Assembly (NCBI GenBank): GCA_001579985.1
Contig: LRSR01006824.1
Coordinates: forward strand, 1 to 43,644
Source of the DNA: Hypsibius dujardini
Lineage: Eukaryota; Tardigrada; Eutardigrada; Parachela; Hypsibiidae
Direction of reading: 5' to 3'
Length of the DNA: 43,644 nt
Both the position numbers and the translations under genes were made by a program. The notes under the pieces were generated by a model. That model did no database searches, had not been told where the DNA came from, and saw only the letters and a program-made list of their open reading frames with translations. Shown piece by piece: positions 33,095-43,644 of this stretch. Within the stretch, counting starts at the first letter, position 1. Each line of letters begins with the position of its first letter.

Positions 33095-36000
33095 TTATAC
33101 AGTTTTAGTTTTGGCTTTAGTTTTACTTAAACCCACCTCGGCATCTGGTTTCGTTCCGTCCTTCATGTTGCTATGAATCGAATGCAAAAGGGCACATAGC
33201 GCGCCAAGCTTCAATAGTTCACGGAGACGAAGCAGGACCGGGAAGTAGTCACCAATTTCGTCGTAGTGTTTTGTGAAGAGTTTCGCAAATTCCGTTTCGG
33301 GGCTGGACTTTTTGTTGCTGTCATCTATGGAAGCTTCGTCGGCGCCGGAATCGCTGTCACTTTCGTCGTCGCTATCGTCCACGAGCAAACCGTCAGCGTT
33401 GTACTTCATAAGATGCTTTTTCACCTTCATGGGTACGTCCCCGAGAGTGAACGTTACCAGACCGTCGTCCTGTTCGACAGAGTACGGGCACTCACCCGCT
33501 TCAATCCAAAAGCGATGCGCCGAGCCACAGGAACCTTGGGGTTTTTTTTCAGAGAAGGCCCCTATGGCTTTCTGAAGATCTTTCGGCAGGTTTTGGAGCA
33601 ATCCACCAGGTCCGGTTATGTCTTTGAAGTAGAAGGGATATTCCGCAGATACCTCGCAACCTGTGGTCAACATCTTCAGTAAATAGTCAGCGAGCAGAAG
33701 AGTTCCCAAATAGTTTGTGGCTTTCAGGGATTTCGGTGCATATTTTTGCTGCTGGAATGGGTGGTACTGAAGATCAATATCAGCCTGATCCAGAGTGAAG
33801 AAGCTGCTCGTAATTCCGTTGGAGAAAATTGTCATCACGTCCTCCATATTGAATAAACCTTAGGTCAAAGAAAATCAACTTGCAATCATGTGGAAATGAA
33901 CGCTATTGTCTAGGGAAAAAAAGTTTCAAGCACATATTCTCATTAATGAAGTTTAATATAGTAATGTAAATAAACAATAAATCAATGCATATGAATCATG
34001 TAACAGTGTTGAATTACAACGGCAGTTGGTGTGTTTCAGTTGTGTATCAGACTAGATAATAAAAATAAAATATTTCGCAGATGCAAAACTAAAAACAAAA
34101 CTAAAATGAAATAAGACTGAAACTTTTCGTGACGGATTTCTAGGGTTTTTGTTTTTTCAGTTGAAAAAGAATTGTACTAAAATTTAAGGTACTAAGTGGG
34201 AAAAACTAAAGATTGGTTCACTTATTTCGACTAAAACAAATTTTCAGCTGCTAAAAAAAGCTGAAAGAATCCGGCAGAACGCAGTTGCTAAAATTAGCCA
34301 AACTAAAACAAATGTTTAGTCGACGAAGCGAAATATAGTAAGTTAAACACATTTAGTTTTGCCATCCTCACGCAGTTCCTGATCTTGATGTTCTAAATTC
34401 TAACCTTTTTCGCCTTCGGGTGTCTCTGCGAAGAGGAACTCAAAGGTTCCGGCCTCCGTGTCGATTGCGATGCCTTCCACGCTGTCAAAATTGTCCCCGT
34501 CAAGACGCAAATCTGCGTTGTGCTGGTCCCACCAGCCGTCTACATCTCGGTTGATCACCGGCCATTTCATGAGGTTTTCCACATTGCGGACTGACCAATT
34601 GCGATCCTCCAGCAGCACCTTCATTGTCTCTTCGCGCCTCTCCTGGAACTCACTCGTCTCTCCTCGTCTCGTACACATTTCAAAGAGGTAATAGTGATGT
34701 AGTGCCGTGTACGGATGGAAAGGGTTCTGCGCCAACTGATACTTGAAAAATGCGTCCAGAAATTCCGTCCCGACTAGCTCAAGGAATATTAAATCCCCGC
34801 TCAACGACAGTGGAAAGTTCAGAAGGGGACACACCTTCATGAATTTTAGTAGATCATTTTGAATGGTTTTTTGAATCTCTTCTTGCAGTCCGCTGACGAC
34901 GTTGATGGGCTTCAAGCTCGAGGAGCCGCGTGATGGACCACCGGTGAACCGTCGAACCGAACTGACCGATAGGCGAATTAGCACATGGCACTGTTTGAGC
35001 ATATAGACCGCCATGCCGGGATCGAGGTAGCTTTTCGTCAGCACAATCACGCTTGCGATCATTCGAGATATCAGATTATGACAGGCATAAACATGGGCAC
35101 CATCCGTACTCTCCCGCATACTTTGTTCCAGAAAGGTGCCGGCTATGACGAAGTTGTTGATGATGACCACGGCCTGCCCGGATGCCATGGAGAGGTCCAG
35201 GTAGAGTAGGGCCTTCTCAAACGGTGACAATTTGTTATTCGTCTGCAGGGACTCTTCGTATCGGCGAACGGTCTTCAAGCCCACGTTTGGGCAAAGCCGA
35301 TCGAGGTGTTGGTGGCGTGGGGGAATAACCAGTGTTTTCTCGGTGAGGTACTTTTTCAAATCCATGATGGCACAGAGGATGTAATTGAAGCGCGATAGAA
35401 TGGCGACCGCGGTGGCCATATCTTCGGTGGGGCATAGTATTAAGGCATTGACAAATTCTTCTTTTGGATCATGTCCATCGTACAACTGCAGCGTTCCCTC
35501 CAGGAGCAGCAAGCCTCCCGCAAACGTGCCCGGCAATTGTTTCAAATCCCGGCCAGTCTTCAGCTCAGCAAGCAACTGCGCGGCTGCAGTTTTGCTTGGA
35601 TTTTCGTTTAGATGATTGGCCAATTTCGTGAACTCACTGGCATAAAGGTACTGCTTCACGAGTTTATAGTCCTCTGCGGCAGTGAATTCACCAGGTGACG
35701 ATTCTCCTGAAAAAAGTGTGGCTCAAATTAATTAAATTCAAAATCGGATTTGTAATTGTAAAAAAAAAACAGTAATAGAAGTATTAATAATTTGTACTTG
35801 CGTTCTAGTCTCAAGGAGCTGATTTATAATAGGATTGCAATTCAGAAAGTTAAATCCTTGTTAAAATAGATTCAGTATTAGGCAAGGGCAGTAATTCGGG
35901 CCACTTACAAAAACGTGCAACAATTCGGGCCATCTGATTTCAAATGGATGCTGTATGAACACCACGCGAAGTTATTCCACTTTAAGAATTTCAAAACATC

Positions 36001-37743
36001 TAGAATAATTATGCCCATACAATACAGCCAGAAACAGTAGTGTTTGTTGAGTTACTCATCAATAGGAGCGATTTGGAAATACTTCTTCATGATTTTGCTG
36101 TGAAAAATGGTGACGGAAGACTACAGGGACACCACTGGCAATGAGATTGCAGGTGTGTGCCGGTCTGCTTGCAAAGACTCAAAGACTTGATTTAAAATTA
36201 TGCGAAGGGGTCAGTTTGCCGCGCTCTCCATTAATTGATAATTCAAGACGACAAAATTGCAACTCGTCGCTAGCTATGAGGTGTTTTCACAAATAGCAGT
36301 CAGTCAGATGTTTTTACAGAAAAGTGTGCTTTTGTAACCATAATTAAGAGTTACTAAATTACCAGCTTAAGACTTCATTCTTAGAACGAAACAGCAAACA
36401 ACTGGACCAGAGCTGTAATTAGGATCCAAATAATAAGACAATCCATAAGATATAAGCACGATCGAAAGATCTTTGAAAAGTGTTCAAATTATTTCAGCTC
36501 TGAAGAGTGATTCGTTGCCTTTGAAGGCATTTTCAAATTTTGCCTTCTGATGTCGGAATTGAAGATCAGGAACCAGAAAACGAGGACTAACACAATTTTA
36601 AAATGGAAATGTCACAGATGCTTCACGTATCAAAATGTCTAACTGGCAAAAGTTTGTAAAGCCAATGAGACATAGCAAAGAGTTGAAATTTTGCCAAACT
36701 GTTGAACATCGTAAAACACTTTGTTGATTGTGGCAAAATCTTGCAAGCTGTTTTATGACTTAGTATATGAAGCTTTCACTTTCTGTAAGAAAAAATTCTC
36801 CTTCTCTCTTGATTCAAATGCCTCCCTCCGTCAAGAGCCCCTAGCGCCTCTGACTGGGCTTAAGCTAAAAGTCCCCCCCCCCTTCCCCTACCCCATTTTT
36901 GGCTATATATGGTTTTACGAATGCTGACCAATGTCCCCTTGAGTAATAATAAAAAACTTGATCATTTTGTAAAGCCCATCTCTTCCTCGATCTATAGGTA
37001 TAAATCTTGACGTTTGGACATCGGTCATTTAAATGCTGTGACTAAAACTTAAGGGGCGAAGAAAAAGGGACGTTTTGTTTTTTAGCTTAAAACCCGTGCA
37101 GGCAGGGTCCAATAATTAGGGTTTCAATTTTTGTGTGAAAAGGAAACTTAAAGAACTCTAACAACATTTTCAGTTTATCAAGTTAGGGAACAACGGTTGA
37201 CATAAAAAACCTGGGAAGAGACAAAAAGGGGGACTTATAGCCTAAGCCCTCTAACTGTAGCATCTCAAATATAGTTTCAACAAGCACACCTGAAACCCAC
37301 GGCCTGAAACCGTGTCGTGCCCCCGCAAGATTTGACGAACTGCGCGTGAGATCAGACAACTGCTGCCAAAACCGATCGAAGCATCTGTCCATGTCCATTA
37401 CGTTGTCCGTGAGAATAACATATCGAAACTCGGACACGAGATTTGCGTACTGCTTCCGCCAGTCATCAGACAGTCTTTCCCCAGATGCCAGGAAAACCAT
37501 TTCACTGTCGAGGAGTGGCTCGTCGCTTTCGTATTTGTCATCATATTTTTCTCGAAGGTTTGGATCCATCAGCGTTTCCTTGGCTTTATTGAGGTTCTTC
37601 ATCAACTCATCGCTGCCGTGACGCTTGTCAGGATGATACAGCAACGACTTCTGCCGGAATGCCCTGACTATGGCCTCGGCAGGGGCGTCGCGGGTCACTC
37701 CCAGTAATTTGTAAAAGTCCTTCTCCAAGCCGTCCATTTTCAC
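33095..37743 (-). CDS. J-domain protein with long unrecognised C-terminal region
   Basis: Exons: 37743-37290, 35706-34405, 33858-33095. They total 2520 bases (839 aa plus TAA); both introns are phase 1 and the joins keep frame. Residues 9-70 are a J domain with the HPD motif (YHPDK, residues 36-40), so it should stimulate an Hsp70 ATPase. The J domain runs into an acidic stretch and then a mostly helical region with no domain I recognise. Near the C-terminus lie HRFWIEAGECPYSV and DVPMKVKKH, then an acidic run (DDSDDESDSDSGADE). The exon 1 end at 37290 is chosen because the open frame beyond it is repeat sequence. The last residues (SKTKAKTKTV) come from an ACTAAA-type tract, so an alternative donor GAG|GTGGGT before it is possible. 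No signal peptide or membrane helix is visible; the protein is probably cytosolic. Confidence 0.75.
34078..34375. repeat. AT-rich inverted-repeat family member, best-preserved ends
   Basis: In intron 2 of the J-domain gene. The left end reads CGCAGATGCAAAACTAAA and the reversed right end GAGGATGGCAAAACTAAA, a clear inverted pair about 295 bases apart. Confidence 0.55.
36495..36760. repeat. Partial third copy of the 5' flank of the 2-kb unit
   Basis: In intron 1 of the J-domain gene. It matches 28070-28330 and 32015-32280 in order (GATTCGT..CTTTTGAAGGC-like, GATCAGGAACC, GTCTAA.TGGCAAA, TTCTGATTGTGG-like). The coding part of the unit is absent. Confidence 0.6.
36870..37255. repeat. Dispersed repeat, short copy
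   Basis: Matches parts of 11440-12110 in the same order and orientation. It lies at the 5' end of intron 1 of the J-domain gene and supports ending exon 1 at 37290. Confidence 0.55.
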
Positions 37744-37997
37744 AGTGGCAAGATCACAATACTAATAAACTTTACAGATATACGCCTTTTCTTGAATACG
37801 CGCTTCCAATTTGACACACATATTAAAAGAGGTGCGGTTCAGCAGTTGTGTTCCATGGTGGCGGAGTAGTTTAAATTTAACTCTGGCCTTGCTTATAAAC
37901 CTTAAATATGAGTTAGAGCTCGATTCAGAGTACCAAATCTTATCACAGCCTCAATTGATGATGATGCCTAATGTGTTACCCTTCGCTCTTATATCGT

Positions 37998-38726
37998 GGC
38001 GCGACATGTCGCGACGTATCGTACACCGACATTTGGTATAGCGACGTTTGGTAACAGACTTTTGAAAATCGAACATGTGGTACAAAACGACATGTTTTAT
38101 GACTCGACAAATGGTTTGGCGACAGATCCTACTTCGACAATATGCATAGAGGGACATTTCGTTCTTGACGACATTTGTTTTACCGACAATTATTACTTTT
38201 GCCGACATAATGGACTGGTACAGTTTTCCGCTCGCCGGAGAACTTCGTGCACGGAGCGCACGAGAAAACCGAGTCGGGTAAATACCTTGGAACGTATCAC
38301 AATTTTTGGACTTCCTATAAGATTCTTCATTTCCTTTCCCGTAAGATTCTTCGTCCATGTCTTTTTGAAAAGTATAAATGTGAGAACTTTATCAGAGCAG
38401 AATACCTGTTTTAGGATGGGGTTGGATCATTTTGTTTTATCAGATTGCGTGCTTTTGTTGATTGAGATATCTGTGTTTTTTTACTTACTTCTATGAAGTG
38501 TTCTTTTCATAATCCTATGTGGCAACACAAAAAAAAATTTCACTGAAGGACCTGTCGGCCCGCGCAATACCATATGTCGACGTACCACATGACCATTAAA
38601 ACCAAATGTCACTAGTATCTACATGTCGCGGTACGTTATGTCGGTGTATGAAATATCATTCGATATCATATGTCTAGTACCATATGTCAGGATACCAAAT
38701 GCTGAGGTACCAAATGTCGGGGCGCC
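37998..38726. mobile_element. Element with inverted arrays of a GACATTTGGTA word
   Basis: The left end GGCGCGACAT and the reversed right end GGCGCCCCGACATTTGG are similar. The left 230 bases hold many degenerate copies of CGACATTTGGTA; the right 180 bases hold the reverse complement (TACCAAATGTCG). The middle is unrelated. Open frames on both strands are low-complexity and not genes. The layout is that of a non-autonomous DNA transposon with subterminal repeats. No target duplication is visible. Confidence 0.55.
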
Positions 38727-40067
38727 GGTGGAAATACAAATATTTGGATTGGGTTTACACTTGTTATGAGCTGCAAAATATCCACAATCAACGTTTCGCT
38801 ATATATCTAGTAGTGATAAGCCATTCTCATCGGGACAGCTCAAGGGCGCGTTGAGCCATACGGCAGTACATAGTCTAACACACACCGTGCTTCCCATCTT
38901 AACTGCAGACCGAGTGATTAAACCTACTTTCATAAGCCCCACCTACTGTCTGCATAGCACAGTATCTCGCTTGTGCGGCACTCTCCGTTACGTGTTGGCT
39001 CAGCCTGCTGCCGCGGCCTGCTGCTTTGGACTTAATCAAGAGGTTCACCTCTTAAAATATACTTATAATTATCGGTGTTCATCTATTTCAACATTTCCTT
39101 GATCGATGACTGCGTGAAATATTTACGCGTCGAAACGGGCAGCATACATTGGTTGTACAAACTGTCTGGGCTATTCTGGTTTGCCTTCCTATCGAAAAAC
39201 GGCTTGAAGTGAACTGTCGGTTAGTGCGAATGTACTCGAGATGATTCTGCCAAGGATACATACAGCATTACACTTATTATACCGTTGTAGATAAAATTTT
39301 AATCGTTTACTCTAACAAAATTTGTTGGCAGCCGTCTTACGCTTCGATCGTTATTACTCTGCGTATACAGCAAAAAGTAGTCCCGGATCGATGCGACATA
39401 TCACAGTTTAATCCAGGTTCACAGCCAGAAGGAAAAGATTGAGATTCTCTGAACAGGTTGACGCTGATTTTAATTTTAGTTAACATTAGAAAGCCAATAC
39501 CAGTATACACTAAAACTGTAAAATCAGAAATCGGAAAGCGCTTTTAAACGTGGCGTTGAATAAAACTGTTTCTTGTACTTTTCCGCGCCATATCCAGTCA
39601 AAACATCAGTCAATCAATGTATGATCTCCCATAGTAGTCAGTTTTATTCATTTTTCGACAAAAAACAACGCCTTCGTTGAGCCACGTGCCAGTCAACAAT
39701 TCGATTCAGACAATTATTTTTAGAGGCTCTCAATAGATGGTCAACTTGGTGGATGAAAAAAAAACCATATATTTTTAGACATTTCGGCCAACTCACAGCC
39801 TGCGGAGACCTTTTCATTCAGAAAAAGTGCAAAATGATTAACTTTGGCATTTTCTGTCGAATATTGGTCAAGTACCAAATGACTAAACCATACTATCTAA
39901 TTTTAAGCAAGATACCAATCTTTAAAAGCAGTTTAGTTTAGCAAAATTGCTCAACCGTCTCTGCGTGAAACTTCGAAGATAGCAATGTCGTCATTTGACG
40001 ACATTGGGCGTTAACGGGTGAACCCACCCAATATTTGACCGATTAAGTCATTGTGGAATGCCATCTA
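38727..40067. other. Intergenic, no gene seen
   Basis: No supported feature; open frames are short and lack family likeness. Confidence 0.45.
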
Positions 40068-40569
40068 TCAGTACGATAAGCAGCACTGAAGCATGCGATT
40101 GATGCCACTTCGAAGTCCGTCCATGGCGAGGTAACAGAAGATCGGGCTGACCCACGAGTGGAGAAACTGGCCAAAGTGCTGCACCGCGAAAAACGTCGTG
40201 TCCCAGTAAAGAGGCGCCCACGCGTCCACGAGAAGGTAGAAAACCGTGTTGGGCGTCCAGCACACTATAAGTTGAATTGCTAAATAAGCCAGCACTCGTT
40301 CCTTCGATTGGCACGGTGTTTCGACGGCATTCGAGTAGTAACACCGGATCTCTCAATATCAGCAACTGCAGCACTGCCATCACGATCCTTCACCGTGTCC
40401 CTCTTATGCCGGGCAGTTGCATGAACCTGAAATACCACACAAGTATACTTATACCGCTTTATGCTTTTCTCGGACGATAGTCTTACCTGTTTAGCTGTGT
40501 TCCACTTCCCGTCAAAACTAAGAGATAGTGTACTTAGCCTTTTGGCTAAAGTGATTTCCATGAACAACT
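40068..40569 (-). pseudogene. Rhodopsin-like receptor fragment, 3' end
   Basis: The exon from 40426 to 40068 encodes helix 6 with CWTP, helix 7 with SPIFCYL in the place of NPxxY, and a helix-8 tail, ending at TGA. A 60-base intron (GTAAGA...TTTCAG, 40486-40427) precedes it, and an upstream exon 40569-40487 gives part of the third inner loop. The loop frame (...ANRRNE) and the helix-6 frame (SKERVLAY) are out of phase by one base near 40300, with a stop upstream in the latter. No helices 1-5 are found to the right. It is a truncated gene or pseudogene; a sequence error is possible. Confidence 0.55.
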
Positions 40570-41805
40570 CTGCACAGGTGTTTCAGTATTTTTCAAAAAC
40601 GTTTTTTTTACTAACTCAATCGAATCAAAAGGATACCATGTATCACGCATATTTGTATTTGAAACCGATTTTCCATCCGTTCATAAATGGTAAAAGTAGC
40701 CAGTACCCGAACGAAAACGAAATGCCGGCTCAAGCTCAGCAGCATTCATTAATCAGACCAATGAATTTTGTGGCCGTATTGCTCTTGTAGTCAGTAAAGA
40801 TAAACACTTTTTAATCCATTTTTCAAGATATTAATTTTGGCAGAAAGCAAACGGCTGTATAACAATAATACGAATTTTACTAATGGTGTATGTCGAGTAG
40901 TGCTGATGCCACTTTCATCATGAGAAATGCAGTCCTGAAGCAGACGAAAGGACTAATTGGTAACCAGTTCACGATATTTCGCATGTCCAACATTGTAGTA
41001 CCCCTTTGGATATTTACCTTAAAAGTTGGGGTTTTGACCAAGGCTATCTGGTTTCCTACTGTGTTACGAAATTTCGTTTTAATACATCGTTACCAGTTAA
41101 CCATTTAATCATGTGGCGCTTGAGCTGGGCAAAAAGTTAACCAACATTTTAAGGATCAAAGCTCAAGCAGAAGTGAGTGTTGCAGCTTGAGAATTATCTA
41201 GATGAATGACATGTTTCGCGGATTTCAGACTTTTCAAGAAAATTTTCAGGACTACGTCGCGGAGACAATTTCGTTCTGGTTGTAATGACGGAAAACCGTT
41301 CTGGTACGTGCGGGAAAAGTTCCAGAGCATTCATTTTCCGATACTGACACTGACATATGGTCCTTCCGAGCCAAAATCGGCTTTAATATGAACTTAATTA
41401 ATGGGTGGAAAAAAAATAGAAATACAGCTGTGCCGTAGTTACATTGTGGATCGTTGCTTGGGTTTTAGCATGCCGTGTGGGACAAACCAAATCCCAAATA
41501 TTTCAAATTCTACCCTGGCGCTATTTCAAAGATTATAAATCTTCTACGACGGCTTGCCAAAACCCAAATAACAACCCAAAAATTAACCTCGGCACAGCTG
41601 TGTGTTTTGTTCTGAAAACATAAGTGGCTAGGTTTAACGGTTAGGTTCCTGACATTTTCTAGTGGGAAACAGTTTTGACTTGGCTAAGAGGCAGAAGTTA
41701 ACGAAATGTTCGTCAGGGCAGAAAATGCTTGTCGGTTCCTCCGCGGCTCTAATTCGCAATTTGCTATTGCTAATAAATATTCCGAGGTCCGACGCCGTCT
41801 GACTC
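40570..41805. other. Intergenic
   Basis: Contains the dispersed-repeat copy at 40990-41165; otherwise nothing recognised. Confidence 0.45.
40990..41165. repeat. Dispersed repeat, copy 2
   Basis: Counterpart of 29508-29675, same orientation, no coding capacity. Confidence 0.6.
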
Positions 41806-43644
41806 TCAGCGAAACGTTTGCTCTGTGGTCTGGCCTTCGAGCAACGCAGGCTCCACACCCGAAGAACCCGTTGAGGAGGGTGAGAGCATACCGTCAGCGA
41901 TAACACTACCAGCAAGACTGCTGACTGAAGTAGTGGCATCGCCATTCGGACAGTCACGTTCGTCGGTCCCTCCGTCGCAGTCCGGCTTACCGTTGCATTG
42001 CCAACTCTTTGGGACGCACCGTCCGGATTCACCAGTGCCGCGGCCGATGCACCAAAAATCCGCGGGATCTCGGCAAGGTTTCTCGGTCGTGGAAAAGAAG
42101 AGAGATGGTATCCCACCGGAAGGATTCCAATTAGATGGCTCAGTCACGTTGGCGGTGGTGCTGTTTGAAGAAGCGGTGGGGCAGTCGTTTTCGTCGAACC
42201 CTCCGAAACAGTCAATCTTACCGTCACATCGGGACTGAGACTGGAGGCACATTGGCGGATTGGGTGGGAACCTTGACTTACACCAGGACCCATTGAGGTT
42301 CTCACAAGCGCGGCGCGTAGAGGATTCTTCCAGCTGGTCGAGCATAAAGCGACGCTGGAAGCTCGCCTCCGTCAAGACTACTGTTGACGCAGGTGGACAG
42401 TTGAGCTCGTCACTAGCGTCCAAGCAACCGGTGTTGTTGTTGCAACGAAAGTCCGGGGGCACGCAATCTCCGGAGGTACACTCGAACCAACCGACGGAGC
42501 ATCTCGAAGGGGTTTTTATCGAAAGTGTAGATGGAACCTGCAAGAATGGTTGTTAAGGCCTCCTGTCAGTTTTCACAATAAATGGTGAATCCCTCGAGGA
42601 TGAGATGAGATGCCTGAGCGTATAAAGAATCTTTAAATATTTGTTGAACTATTATTGAGCTATGGAATACACTAAACTATGTACAAGCCTTGGGAAAAAT
42701 CAACTTGTTCTAAGGAAAGATTAAAATCATTTGTCTGGCGCAAGTCCTTCTGGAGCTTGTCCAGTCAATTTGGAACAATTCTGGTTCCTCTAAAACTTGT
42801 TGAAGAACTTCATTCGTCCTTGAGTTCAAGAAATCAATAAGAAAAACTATTTTTTACGAGATCCTGATATCAAAATCTGCCTATCACTTTTAATTCACGA
42901 GGAATTCTGTGACAGTGTTTCAAGATCTGCATGTTTACAATGTCAAAACTAAATGTTATACAAACTAAAAATGAGATACGTTTTCCGTACATCTCAACAG
43001 AATATGCAGTTGATTTTGCACAATTACCCATTGGAAAAACCAATGGGAAACTGATATTTATTTAGTTTCGAGGATAAAGTGAAAATACCCAGAATTAAAT
43101 TTAACCGTATGAAAAATATTATTTGAAATTGGGATTCATTGCTGACGTATGTTTTAGTCTATTAAAACTTTGGCCCAGAGCCATTATTTAGTTTATATTT
43201 AAATTTGCTTGGCACCCAGTCCTTTAAACAAACATAACCAGCTCATTTTTTCATGCTCAGCATGCTTTGATTGTTTGATGGCTTTCATTTTTCTGTTCAA
43301 CAGGCTTCAGTTGCCCAATTGGTCTTCAATGAATTAGTTACTTGCTTTATTGTTTTTCAAACTTTTCCCATGATAATGCATACAAATTGCTCGCTTCTTA
43401 TGAATTGTATTTCACATCTCGTTAGCTTACCATTGTAGTGACGTTATCTTTGGCGGAACAGTTTAGTTCATCTGTTCCATCATAGCAATCCTCCTCACCG
43501 TTACATTTGTACCAGTTGGGCACACAACGTCCCCGAGTGGCTGGGTAATGATACCGGCACCAAAAGTTTTTGTCACCCTCAGAACAGGGCTGTATGCTGT
43601 CGGATTCCTCAAATGGTTCCAAACTGGATGTGGAGAACACGGCC
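41806..43644 (-). CDS. LDLa gene 4, 3' part (cut by window edge)
   Basis: Two exons are visible: 43644-43431 (open to the right) and 42537-41806, joined in phase 0 by GTAAGC and TTCTTGCAG sites. The first has one FWC-type LDLa module ([16 protein letters not shown]). The second has three: [16 protein letters not shown], one with the FWC signature altered to SWC and [16 protein letters not shown], and [16 protein letters not shown]. Then a Ser/Thr linker reaches TTEQ, where the family normally goes on to PC and another module, but here the frame ends in TFR and TGA. The protein may really end there, or the 3' end has been lost. The NDHRG tail of genes 1 and 2 is absent. The N-terminus lies outside the window. 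Confidence 0.75.

Noticed and set aside
37996-38496. 166-codon plus-strand frame and its minus counterpart
   Set aside because: Product of the repeated GACATTTGGTA word, with no protein-like pattern.
40525-40560. U2 snRNA-like GCCTTTTGGCTAAAG
   Set aside because: Only about 13 bases match the U2 5' end; the branch-site pairing region and Sm site are absent, and it lies inside the receptor-fragment exon.

Overview
The window is nuclear DNA of an invertebrate animal. Genes are split by GT-AG introns, several of about 60 to 900 bases. Products are animal-type: LDL-receptor class A (LDLa) repeat proteins, an immunity-related (IRG-like) GTPase, a J-domain protein and rhodopsin-like receptor remains. 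Degenerate transposons are scattered throughout. A tardigrade or related ecdysozoan would fit, but nothing here proves the taxon. A 222-base run of N shows this is an assembled scaffold.

Layout. 1-1700: a short inverted-repeat element, then a single-exon IRG-like GTPase on the + strand. 3.1-7.6 kb: LDLa gene 1 (7 exons, 819 aa, minus). 10.0-10.7 kb: a two-exon, 112-aa secreted protein that looks like a neuropeptide precursor (minus). 11.3-12.2 kb: a decayed dispersed repeat. 13.3-16.4 kb: LDLa gene 2 (6 exons, 562 aa, minus) with a clear TATA box. 16.5-20.3 kb: no well-supported gene. 20.3-21.3 kb: an LDLa pseudogene with a frameshift, premature stops and an inverted internal block. 22.3-25.9 kb: its intact paralogue, LDLa gene 3 (4 exons, 607 aa, minus). 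26.6-32.7 kb: two copies of a roughly 2-kb unit, each carrying a gene for a protein with a probable URI/GIY-YIG-like domain; a hAT-type element with an exact 8-bp target duplication and a Tc1/mariner relic lie between them. 33.1-37.7 kb: a three-exon J-domain protein with a long unrecognised C-terminal region (839 aa, minus). 38.0-38.7 kb: an element with inverted arrays of a short repeat. 40.1-40.6 kb: 3' end of a receptor gene with a frameshift. 41.8 kb to the right edge: the 3' part of a fourth LDLa gene.

Exon structures of the three complete LDLa genes, the J-domain gene and the peptide gene were rebuilt by hand from splice sites. In each, the total coding length is a multiple of three and all intron phases match, which is the main support for the models. 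The four LDLa loci share domain type, linkers and strand, so they are a tandem family of secreted proteins, all transcribed leftwards. Genes 1 and 2 also share a C-terminal tail I do not recognise. A cell-surface or humoral recognition role is possible, but the sequence does not show it.
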